Shown piece by piece: positions 7,925 through 14,375 of a DNA stretch of 14,375 nucleotides (position 1 is its first letter; every line of letters starts with the position of its first letter). The notes under the pieces are model-generated. The model had not been told where the DNA came from and did no database searches. It saw only the letters and a list, made by a program, of their open reading frames with translations. The stretch comes from Coemansia sp. RSA 922. Its lineage: Eukaryota; Kickxellomycota; Kickxellomycetes; Kickxellales; Kickxellaceae. The stretch spans positions 1-14,375 of the forward strand of contig JANBQS010000623.1 of assembly GCA_027577415.1 (NCBI GenBank). The letters run 5' to 3'. The position numbers and the translations under genes were made by a program.

Positions 7925-9286
7925 TTACCCGTACATGATCTGCACCAAGCAGCCCATTGCGGCAATAATGAGTATGCCAACGGCCAGGCGCTGCTCGATA
8001 CTGCCCATGTCGTCGCCAGACCAGATGCTGGCCAGGAGCACTGGGTTGGCGGTAACCAACATACCTGCGAGTAAGCAAGTGTAGCTGGCTATCACCAGCC
8101 AGCCGGGCGATCCGTTGAGCTCCATGATGACCAGCAGTACAATGACCATGGGTACAACAGCCAAGTGCACACTCGCGTCAACCATTGCCTCCGAGGCTGA
8201 AATGTTCTCTTGGAATGCGCGAGCAGTTTCGGCACCACCTGCCGCTGCTTCAGCGCGTTGACGCATCCGGTGGCAAATGTCGGCTCTGTGACTCCAAATA
8301 TTGCCTACCAGGTAAATGAGCATGAGTGCGGCGAGAGGGCCATAGAACCCGGCTAGCGGAAGCTGCTTGAGCACATATGAGCCAGCGATACTCTTCAACA
8401 CGGCCTCTTGAGCCTCGAGCTTGGACTTTAGCTGCGCGTGTGCGTGCTGAGACATCTGGTTCAGGCCCTGGACATACTCCATGATCGTCTCTTGGCTAGC
8501 CCCAGCAACAACTGACTCGGGCCAAGTAGAGTCACCGCCCTCTTTAGCGGCGGCGTTTGCCAGGTCATTGAGCTTGCAAAGTCCTGCCTTGAGCTTTGAG
8601 CGAAGCTGGTTGCTGGCACCTCGTGTGGCTGAGCCCAGTGCCTCGGCTTGACCAGCTAGTCGGCAGTACACTCTGCGCAGCCATCTGCCCTGGCTGCAAT
8701 CGTTATTTCCCGTCGATTCAGCACCCTGTGCTGCCCGGCTTCCCTCGTCATAAGCCTTGTCGTGAGCGGCTTGACCCACGTGCTTGACTCGCTTAGCGGC
8801 TTGAACGGGGCCTTCTCGAGCTTGCTGCTTGGCGTCTGCGGCCTCTTGCTTTGCCACATGACCCAGTCTCCCTGCCTCGTCTTGTGCGCGGGCACCTACA
8901 TACTCGACGTTGTTCTGTGCCTGCTCCTTGGCTTTGGCCGCATCCTGCTGGACGTTATGGCCGACGTCTTGGATGCTATCTTTCACGCGAATCCCGAGGT
9001 ACTCCACGCCCTCCTTGGCTTGCCCCGCCTTCTCAGCGGCGTCGCTAATGATGTACTTATCTGGCCCAACATCGCTCAACATGTTGTTGAGGAGGACAGC
9101 TGCCTTGCTGGAAAACACATCCCACCAGTGGTAAGCGTGCTCCTCGCCCGTAGCAAGGGCTTGGTCCACGCCTGTCGCAGTCGTAGGCACCAACTCTGAG
9201 CGAGCCAGGTGTAGCATCAGGACAAAGGCGACCGAGACGGTTGCTGGTAGCATGCCAGCTGATCTGTTGCCAGAGTAGAGCTTCAT
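7925..9286 (-). CDS. Unrecognised secretory-pathway membrane protein with a LEA-like amphipathic repeat region
   Basis: I do not recognise the family. The 453-residue product starts at ATG 9286 (another ATG at codon 12 would also keep the signal). A hydrophobic segment at 11-28 followed by LARS looks like a signal peptide. Residues 80-190 are rich in Ala, Lys, Glu, Gln and Asp with 11-residue periodicity, like LEA or other lipid-binding amphipathic helices. Two 33-residue (3 x 11) copies start VEYLGIRVKD (94) and VEYVGARAQD (127), and a partial third starts VKHVGQAAHD (167). Residues 262-305 look like another amphipathic helix. Hydrophobic spans lie at about 311-330, 372-390, 396-420 and 433-450. 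The Arg/His-rich loop 332-347 suggests cytosolic exposure, which would put the LEA-like part in the lumen. No Asn glycosylation or catalytic motif stands out. Divergent from PET127. Confidence 0.8.
   Translation of the reverse strand: MKLYSGNRSAGMLPATVSVAFVLMLHLARSELVPTTATGVDQALATGEEHAYHWWDVFSSKAAVLLNNMLSDVGPDKYIISDAAEKAGQAKEGVEYLGIRVKDSIQDVGHNVQQDAAKAKEQAQNNVEYVGARAQDEAGRLGHVAKQEAADAKQQAREGPVQAAKRVKHVGQAAHDKAYDEGSRAAQGAESTGNNDCSQGRWLRRVYCRLAGQAEALGSATRGASNQLRSKLKAGLCKLNDLANAAAKEGGDSTWPESVVAGASQETIMEYVQGLNQMSQHAHAQLKSKLEAQEAVLKSIAGSYVLKQLPLAGFYGPLAALMLIYLVGNIWSHRADICHRMRQRAEAAAGGAETARAFQENISASEAMVDASVHLAVVPMVIVLLVIMELNGSPGWLVIASYTCLLAGMLVTANPVLLASIWSGDDMGSIEQRLAVGILIIAAMGCLVQIMYG
8810..9007 (-). 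repeat. Tandem 33-residue (3 x 11) repeat in the LEA-like protein
   Basis: Copy 1 covers residues 94-126 (9007-8909) and copy 2 residues 127-159 (8908-8810). They align without gaps: VEYLG/VEYVG at the start, AAKAKEQA/AADAKQQA near the end. The codons have diverged, so the duplication is old. A shorter third copy starts at residue 167 (8788). Confidence 0.7.
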
Positions 9287-9645
9287 AGTTGTAATGCTGT
9301 TAGATTGATATAGATAAAAAATGATGTGCTAAAGGTCGAGAAAGAAAGAGAAGAGAGAGAGAGATCAATTCCCTAGTTTATGTACTAGTTGGCTGCGCAG
9401 CCAGCTGGCGACGAAATGGTGACGCCACATCTTACGTCTCGGAGCAGGGGAACCTAAAAAGATGTAACATTGCTAGAGTTAATCATACACATATGCTTGA
9501 TTTGATCCAAGATCCCCCAATGTACGCTGACCAAAGAACATTTTGCTTTTCATTTTTTCTATTCATTTTTGCTGTTGTCTTTTTTTTTTTTTTTGTTCTT
9601 GTCTATAGAATTCAATATATACATTCGAGCTGATAGCTTGCCAGT
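9287..9645. promoter_or_regulatory. Divergent promoter of the LEA-like gene and PET127
   Basis: 359 bases between the two ATGs with no gene. A GA-rich stretch at about 9338-9364 is CT-rich on the LEA-like gene's strand, a common fungal leader signature. A 14-base perfect palindrome lies at 9390-9403. CCAAT at 9517-9521 (126 bases before the PET127 ATG) could be a Hap-complex site, fitting a mitochondrial gene. T-rich sequence including a T15 run at 9580-9594 precedes PET127. Confidence 0.5.
9390..9403. repeat. 14-bp perfect palindrome in the divergent promoter
   Basis: TGGCTGCGCAGCCA equals its own reverse complement, and a second small palindrome CCAGCTGG overlaps at 9401-9408. It could be a site for a dimeric regulator. 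About one such palindrome is expected by chance in a window this long. Confidence 0.35.
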
Positions 9646-11919
9646 ATGTCGATTCGCCTGCTGACACACCGCCAGTACAGTGCACCATGGGCTCGGATAT
9701 GTCGGCGCATCACAACCAGTGCCTCTTTGAGAAGACCTGGTACAACAGAAGAGAACGAGAGTAGCAGCAAAATCGACTCGGCAGAGGGTCCAGAGGTCGT
9801 AGAGTCATCGCCAGTATACTCCAAGGATGCGATCGACACAGCGCAAAGTGTAGACGAAGGTGCACGTAAGGGCCGCGTTGGCGCGCGATCCGAGTTTGTC
9901 AACGAGCGAGAGCCAGTAGTAGTACACGATATGACGCATCCGATCCAGATGAGCAAATGGTACCGTGTCATCCCCGAGAGTGTCGATTTTGCCCAGGTGG
10001 GCTCCAGTCACATCCCTCGCGTGCCCAAGCTTGGCCACGGACTGGAGCGTGTGCTGTTCAGTCCCGGCGTCCATTGCTTGCAGGATCCGCACAGTGGAGT
10101 GTACAACTTTGACCCGTACATTCGCAACATTACTCAGCCCGCCGACTTTGACTACGACAAGCTAACTCCGTACATTACATCGTCAAAGGACAACACATTG
10201 ATGGGGTATGCCCGCAGGCACAAAAAGAAGTTTGTTGGATCGACGTCATCGATGACACACGTCCTTTCACACTTGTACTTTGTGATTTCGGCGGGTAAGA
10301 ATCCCGATATATCCAGCATGTCGATGGCGTTCGCCGATATGCCCAGTCGGTTCACTCGCGGCATGCGGTACCCGGCATCCATTGCCTTGCGCTACCACAA
10401 CGGTGTCTACGGCATCGACGCTGACAAGAGCTTTGACGTTCAAGACAGCATACTGAGCATCTTGGGCAAGTCTCTTGAGAAGCTCTTGTCCAGTACGCCG
10501 CGCGAATTTGATATGTACAAAAAGGAAAACTCGTGGAAGGTCAAGGATATTCCCGAAGAAAACTACCACTATGCCGAGTTTGACGACTTTGTGCTGCGGT
10601 CTCAGTTGGACTGCCGCGATGACCGGCTGCCACGCAAGACATTCGATCTAAAGACACGAGGCTCTCTCGCCATACGCATGGATTTGCAAAACTACGAGCT
10701 GAGCAAGGGGTACCAGATAGTGTCGATGAAGGGACGTTTGCAGTCGTTTGAGCGCGAGTACTACGACATGATTCGATCTGCCTTTCTAAAGTACAACTTC
10801 CAGACGCGCATTGGCAATATGGACGGGATCTTTGTTGCTTACCACAACACGGCGCGGATGTTTGGTTTTCAGTATATCCCTCGCAAGGAGATGGATCGAG
10901 TGCTGTTTGGCAACGAGTACACGGGCGACAAGGCGTTCAAGGCGGTGCTTATACTGCTGAGCAAGCTGCTGCGCACGGTCACTGATCTTTATCCCGAAAA
11001 GGATATCCGAGTCACATTTGACAGCGCCTCCTCTGAAAGACAGCAAATGGACATTTGGGTAGAGGTTCTGAACGACGAGGCCGAGGCAGTTGCTATGCAG
11101 CAGTACCCAGAAAACGGGTTTGTACGCGCCAAATCTCCAGCCAAAAAGTCACCACCAAAGGCAAGTGCTAGCACGACTACCGATCCCTTTGCCGCGGCCA
11201 CTGACCCACTTGCGAGCAATGACGCGCCTGGCGAGAGCCCAGAGGAGGATATCTTGGCCGACGACCCAATCGACGACTACATTGACCCCGCCGACGAGAT
11301 ATACGTCAACACCGAGCAGCCCATCTTCAAGTACACGATGCAGACGTTCTCGACTCTGAACAACCAAGACACGGACGAGCCTGTAACGGTAAAGAAGAAG
11401 GAAGATCAGTGGCACATCAATTGGAAGCTGACAAAATCACGAAAGAGCCAAGATGACATTGTAAGCCAGTACAGGCGCTTGCGGCTGAGACAGGCCACGT
11501 ACTTTGAGCGCGCATCGCCAGATACCCCCGACGAAGAGCTATCGCCAATGATCAAGATACTGCGCCGGATATCGCGCCAGAACTTGTGGAGGAACAAGCC
11601 GCCGACTGGAAAGGTTGTGGTCAACCGCAGCCGCTTGCCCATACACATAGTCGCCAAACCCACTGCGGATGCGAGTAGTAGGGGTACTGTGGAGCCAACG
11701 ACGAGCCAGTCTGCCTCGGAAGTGGCCCCGACAGCAAGCGATCGTCCAGGCAAAAGGATGAACCGCACCAAGTCCGGAAAGTCGACGACCAAGCGACCCG
11801 GAGATCATCGGAAGAAGGGCCCTCAAGGCCACAAGACAGGCGGCCACGCACAACGGCAAGCGTCGGATGTCCTAAAGTCTGCGCACGCAAGATCCAAACC
11901 CGAACAGGACAACAAGTAA
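9646..11919 (+). CDS. PET127: Pet127-family mitochondrial RNA-processing protein
   Basis: In yeast, Pet127 is a membrane-associated mitochondrial protein needed for 5'-end processing of several mitochondrial mRNAs and 15S rRNA; the family has been placed in the PD-(D/E)XK nuclease-like superfamily. The 757-residue single-exon product starts with a presequence (MSIRLLTHRQYSAPWARICRR). The conserved core (about 100-490) carries family hallmarks: LGHGLERVLFSPGVH, LQDPHSGVYNFDPYI, YITSSKD, KKFVGSTSSMTHVLSHLYF, ALRYHNGVYGIDADKSFD and ILGKSLEKLL. The nuclease-like residues are probably D322 (SQLD) and D334-L335-K336 (FDLKTR). An acidic, low-complexity insert (about 505-560) and a long Lys/Arg/His-rich tail (about 690-757) follow; the tail may bind RNA. 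The ATG at 9646 is the first in frame, and tandem stops TAA TAG end it. The LEA-like gene diverges upstream. Confidence 0.95.
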   Translation: MSIRLLTHRQYSAPWARICRRITTSASLRRPGTTEENESSSKIDSAEGPEVVESSPVYSKDAIDTAQSVDEGARKGRVGARSEFVNEREPVVVHDMTHPIQMSKWYRVIPESVDFAQVGSSHIPRVPKLGHGLERVLFSPGVHCLQDPHSGVYNFDPYIRNITQPADFDYDKLTPYITSSKDNTLMGYARRHKKKFVGSTSSMTHVLSHLYFVISAGKNPDISSMSMAFADMPSRFTRGMRYPASIALRYHNGVYGIDADKSFDVQDSILSILGKSLEKLLSSTPREFDMYKKENSWKVKDIPEENYHYAEFDDFVLRSQLDCRDDRLPRKTFDLKTRGSLAIRMDLQNYELSKGYQIVSMKGRLQSFEREYYDMIRSAFLKYNFQTRIGNMDGIFVAYHNTARMFGFQYIPRKEMDRVLFGNEYTGDKAFKAVLILLSKLLRTVTDLYPEKDIRVTFDSASSERQQMDIWVEVLNDEAEAVAMQQYPENGFVRAKSPAKKSPPKASASTTTDPFAAATDPLASNDAPGESPEEDILADDPIDDYIDPADEIYVNTEQPIFKYTMQTFSTLNNQDTDEPVTVKKKEDQWHINWKLTKSRKSQDDIVSQYRRLRLRQATYFERASPDTPDEELSPMIKILRRISRQNLWRNKPPTGKVVVNRSRLPIHIVAKPTADASSRGTVEPTTSQSASEVAPTASDRPGKRMNRTKSGKSTTKRPGDHRKKGPQGHKTGGHAQRQASDVLKSAHARSKPEQDNK

Positions 11920-12326
11920 TAGCAAATTTGTTCCTTTCGCTAAATAATTAAAGTACAGTGAGAAAAAAGTACCACCTTTCTCAAGGAGGTTTGTGGAGAA
12001 TTTTTTTTACTGCACTGAACATCTGGAGCGCTCAAAGTAGTTACACGCACACGCATGGTGTGGGCATGAATGGAGATCGGTTTTATCCAGCGACTGCTTG
12101 GGGGCACTCTTAGAGATGCTGGGTCAAGTGGCAGTAACATGTCTCGAAATTCACCCGTATGGATATGCGTACAAGACCTTTTCTCTCGGCGATGTACAAT
12201 ATAGCACCTGTATCTCTCTTTCTCTTTTGGCTATCGTTTCGCAAGAAAAAATAGAGCTTATTTTATATTTATTTTTCTTTATTCGCGCCTACATATCTCA
12301 GTCAATACATAGTGCGTTTGCCAGCC
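11920..12326. other. Intergenic region between PET127 and the first Kre9-like gene
   Basis: No gene seen. The left end is the AT-rich PET127 3' UTR (AAATAATTAAA near 11942, T8 near 12001). The right end is the Kre9-like promoter: a CT-rich stretch at 12210-12230 and a TTTTATATTTAT TATA-like element at 12261-12272, 55 bases before the ATG. A 102-codon open frame running into exon 1 is in a different frame from the Kre9-like protein. Confidence 0.55.
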
Positions 12327-13076
12327 ATGAAGATCGTAGGTTTGTGCTCGATAGCTGTTTTGGCTGCTGGCGCCTTGGCAAAGCTACAAATTACGTTGCC
12401 GAATAGCCACACCGAGTGGGAGGCCGGTGCTTCCGAGTTGGTCAAATGGAAGTAAGTCACCTACCATAAATATTTTTTTTTGCGAATTGCGATACCGGCT
12501 GATAGTGACTACATCAAAAGCTTCCTTTCAACATGATCTGACCTATGAATTCTCGTGTGTAGGGCGATTGATGGTAACCTCAAGGGTCGTGTCTCGGTTG
12601 AGCTCATGGAGGGCTCGGATCCTTCCAACATGGATATCGTGACAACGATTGCCGAAAATATCTCTGCCGACAATATGCAGCTCAAGTGGAACGTGCCAAA
12701 GAACATGAAGAACAGCAACAACTACGCAATCAAGATTGTCGACGAGAATGGCGACGAGTACTACGGCCAGTACTTTAAGGGTCTCGGCGGCAAGACCGAC
12801 GTGAGCAAAAAGGTCGACAAGCGCCCATCTGCCCCAGTCGCAAAGGGCAGGGATGCCAAGTCATTCGACAGCGAGAGTGCTAAACAAAAGGCACCCGTGT
12901 CAGGCAAGGACGTTCAGCCGAACACAAAGCTCGACAGCAAGCCTCTGAAGGAGAATATAGGCGCGCCAGCGGATAATGAGAGGGCGCAGCACAAGAACAC
13001 TGTTGCTGCTGCTTCCGCTAACTACGTGGCGCCAGGATGTGCGGCTGCGATTGCATGCGCAATGGCCCTTTTCTAA
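12327..13076 (+). CDS. Kre9/Knh1-like, probably GPI-anchored cell-wall protein (two exons)
   Basis: The Kre9/Knh1 N-terminal-like domain marks secreted and GPI-anchored fungal proteins; in yeast Kre9 serves cell-wall beta-1,6-glucan assembly. Exon 1 is 12327-12451 and exon 2 12563-13076, giving 212 residues. Residues 1-18 (MKIVGLCSIAVLAAGALA) are a signal peptide. The domain (about 19-110) shows ITLPNSHTEWEAG, LVKWK, SVELMEGSDPSNM and NYAIKIVDENGDEYYGQYF, the typical Ig-like pattern, with one N-glycosylation site (NIS). The linker (about 112-190) is Lys/Asp-rich rather than the usual Ser/Thr-rich stalk. The C terminus has small residues (AAASANY) and then a hydrophobic tail ending CAMALF, a plausible GPI signal. 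Splicing restores K42 (AA + G) and one open frame. A paralogue lies downstream. Confidence 0.85.
12452..12562 (+). other. 111-nt intron of the first Kre9-like gene
   Basis: It begins GTAAGTCACC and ends TGTGTAG; TCTGACC near 12537 is a branch candidate. It lies in phase 2 directly after the codon for W41, and removal gives VKW-K-AIDGN in frame. Confidence 0.8.
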
Positions 13077-14056
13077 TCGTTCAATATTTTTCTTGGATTT
13101 TGTGCGTTATCACAATCATAATTAGCCGATATACAAATCTTTTTTAATTTTGCATATTTGTCAACAAATGCCAATATGTGGGGGGGAGAAAGGTGGCGCT
13201 TGCATATGTCCAGGCCAGCCCGTGGTCTGTGCCATCTCTTTGATTAATATCGATGGTTTCAGTCATTGATCCTTTGTCTTTTGCATCCTGTTTGCGCTGC
13301 CATCAAACAGGTCTGTCAAGCAGGCCAGAAAGAGATGCTTATCAGGTACGCCTTTGTGCGATTGCAAAAGAGCCACTACTAATGATGCTGGTATTTGTCC
13401 AGCTCTGGCTCTCTTCGGGGCCAAGAAGAGTCGATAGTTGTGCTACGTGTAGAAATTAAATTGTTTGCTCCAAACGTATCGGAGCGGTTGGTGTTAGACA
13501 GAGCGGAGCTGAATAGCGAATGGACTGAATGGTGTGTGTTACGCTGAAAACACAGGCCTGTGGAGAAGCGGACACAGAAGGGCTACTGCCAATTGGAGAC
13601 ATGGTGATCGACATCGAGTGGTAGTTTGGGGGACAGGGCCGACGCGTGGAGAGAAACTGCACAACATGGGCAGCAGCAGCCCATTCAATTCCTGTTTGAC
13701 GTCAAGCAGGCGTGACGAGCAATACTGGCCTTTGCGACCCCTTTCTTTGTCGTGGATTGGCAACATCAGATGCGTGCGCTTATTGCTTGCCAAGCAGTGG
13801 ACGATCGTCGGTTGCAAACATGAGCCCAGCAACCTTTCTCTTCCGCTTCGCTTCTGTTTTGCTTCTCTAGTCACTTCTTCACATATTGACCTTTTTGTGT
13901 TGTGCCGCCTTTTTATATTTATACACTTTCTTTAACGCTTATATTCCCCCACTCTATTCTCTCGCCTCCCTATTTTGGTCCCTGCGTTCAGCCACTTGAG
14001 CTCTAGCAGTCCACCTTCCCGACATCTACATTACGCTACTCGCCTCTTTCTTTACA
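13077..14056. other. 980-base intergenic region between the two Kre9-like genes
   Basis: The longest gene-free stretch here. It contains a G7 run near 13180-13186, an 8-bp-stem hairpin (CCTGTTTG/CAAACAGG) at 13287-13311, a CRE-type TGACGTCA at 13697-13704, a TTTTATATTTAT TATA-like element at 13911-13922 and a CT-rich leader at about 13945-14055. Open frames of up to 133 codons cross it, but none has a domain-like sequence, good codon use or a signal peptide. I see no gene, though an RNA without a recognisable fold cannot be excluded. Confidence 0.5.
13697..13704. promoter_or_regulatory. CRE/ATF-type palindrome upstream of the second Kre9-like gene
   Basis: TGACGTCA, the full cAMP-response-element palindrome bound by Atf/CREB bZIP factors (for example fission yeast Atf1), 352 bases before the ATG at 14057. 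A single 8-mer, so only suggestive. Confidence 0.3.
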
Positions 14057-14375
14057 ATGAAGTTTGCTATCACCGCGCTTGCTGCGTTTGTGTCGTCGGC
14101 ACTTGCGGCTCTCAGCATCAACAATCCAGTTGCCAATACGGTCTGGAAATTCAACGGCACTCCAGTCGATATAACTTGGGTGTAAGTATGCCACACTACT
14201 GCTCCTCTTTTCTCTCATCCTCTACTGCCCGATACCCCCTAGTGTGTCCTGACATTGCTGTTTTCGCTGCTGCGAACCCCCAGCACTTTTTCCTGGTATT
14301 TGACCTGCTCAGGCATTGTCCTGTGCGCGAGAAGGGGACGTGCATGTGCACGCGGGTGCAGCGGCACGGCGAGAT
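14057..14375 (+). CDS. Second Kre9/Knh1-like secreted protein, exon 1 only (runs off the right edge)
   Basis: Exon 1 (14057-14181) encodes a signal peptide (MKFAITALAAFVSSALA, 1-17) and the first strand of a Kre9/Knh-like domain: LSINNPVANTVWKFNGTP, then VDITW. This matches the family pattern better than its neighbour does (I-x-x-P-x-x-x-x-x-W...ITW). GTAAGT at 14182 is the donor. Exon 1 is 125 bases, 41 codons plus two bases, exactly as in the gene at 12327, so the pair share an intron position and phase. I could not choose an acceptor: AGs at 14242-14243, 14282-14283 and 14312-14313 are possible, but none is followed by convincing Kre9-like sequence, and the intron may extend past the window. 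The leader is strongly CT-rich. Probably GPI-anchored or secreted, but the C terminus is not present. Confidence 0.75.

Noticed and set aside
7878..7960. Box C-like ATGATGA near 7881, possible C/D snoRNA
   Set aside because: No D box (CTGA) with a closing stem at a suitable distance, and the stretch runs into the end of the LEA-like coding sequence.
13287..13311. Hairpin CCTGTTTG/CAAACAGG with a 9-base loop
   Set aside because: A single 8-bp stem without T-run, repeats or coding context; no basis for calling it a functional RNA or terminator.
12261..13922. TTTTATATTTAT shared by both Kre9-like promoters
   Set aside because: Noted as a TATA-like element, but an AT-rich 12-mer shared by two AT-rich promoters is weak evidence for a shared control element.
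13534..13935. 133-codon plus-strand open frame in the long intergenic region
   Set aside because: No signal peptide, domain or codon preference. It runs into the CT- and T-rich promoter of the second Kre9-like gene, where its C terminus becomes low-complexity.
14243..14375. Exon 2 of the second Kre9-like gene within the window
   Set aside because: Each candidate acceptor gives a translation without the expected Kre9-like strands, so I left exon 2 unassigned.
1..14375. tRNA, rRNA, CRISPR, transposon or viral remnants
   Set aside because: No T-loop/anticodon pattern, rRNA segment, spaced direct repeats, transposase or integrase motifs, or long terminal repeats were seen on either strand.

Overview
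The window looks like nuclear DNA of a fungus, probably an early-diverging one; a Kickxellomycotina-like source is my guess, not something the sequence proves. The evidence is short GT-AG introns, CT- and T-rich leaders ahead of start codons, no bacterial ribosome-binding sites or operons, and a fungal gene set: MSS51, acidic ribosomal protein P2, an SPX-RING protein, PET127 and Kre9/Knh1-like cell-wall proteins. No mobile element, CRISPR array, rRNA or tRNA gene was found.

Layout, left to right. (1) 1-283, minus: the 5' part of an unrecognised spliced gene leaving the left edge. (2) 630-1955, minus: MSS51. (3) 2411-2740, plus: RPP2, divergent from MSS51 and possibly with a 5'-UTR intron. (4) 3150-4791, plus: an SPX-RING ubiquitin-ligase-like protein with one intron, ending in a CaaX box. 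(5) 4940-7828, plus: a large mitochondrial PPR protein. (6) 7925-9286, minus, convergent with the PPR gene: a signal-peptide protein with a LEA-like amphipathic 11-mer region and four C-terminal membrane spans, of no family I know. (7) 9646-11919, plus: PET127, divergent from gene 6. (8) 12327-13076, plus: a Kre9/Knh-like, probably GPI-anchored protein with one intron. (9) from 14057, plus: exon 1 of a second Kre9/Knh-like gene with its intron at the same codon and phase; it leaves the right edge.

Three of the nine genes (MSS51, the PPR gene, PET127) are nuclear genes for mitochondrial RNA processing or translation, lying within about 11.3 kb. The two Kre9-like genes look like an old tandem duplication. 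The most original points are the CaaX box on the SPX-RING protein and the secretory, membrane-anchored LEA-like protein with a 33-residue (3 x 11) internal repeat. Several start codons were set by hand, because the longest open frames of MSS51, the PPR gene and the SPX-RING second exon begin with TTG rather than ATG.
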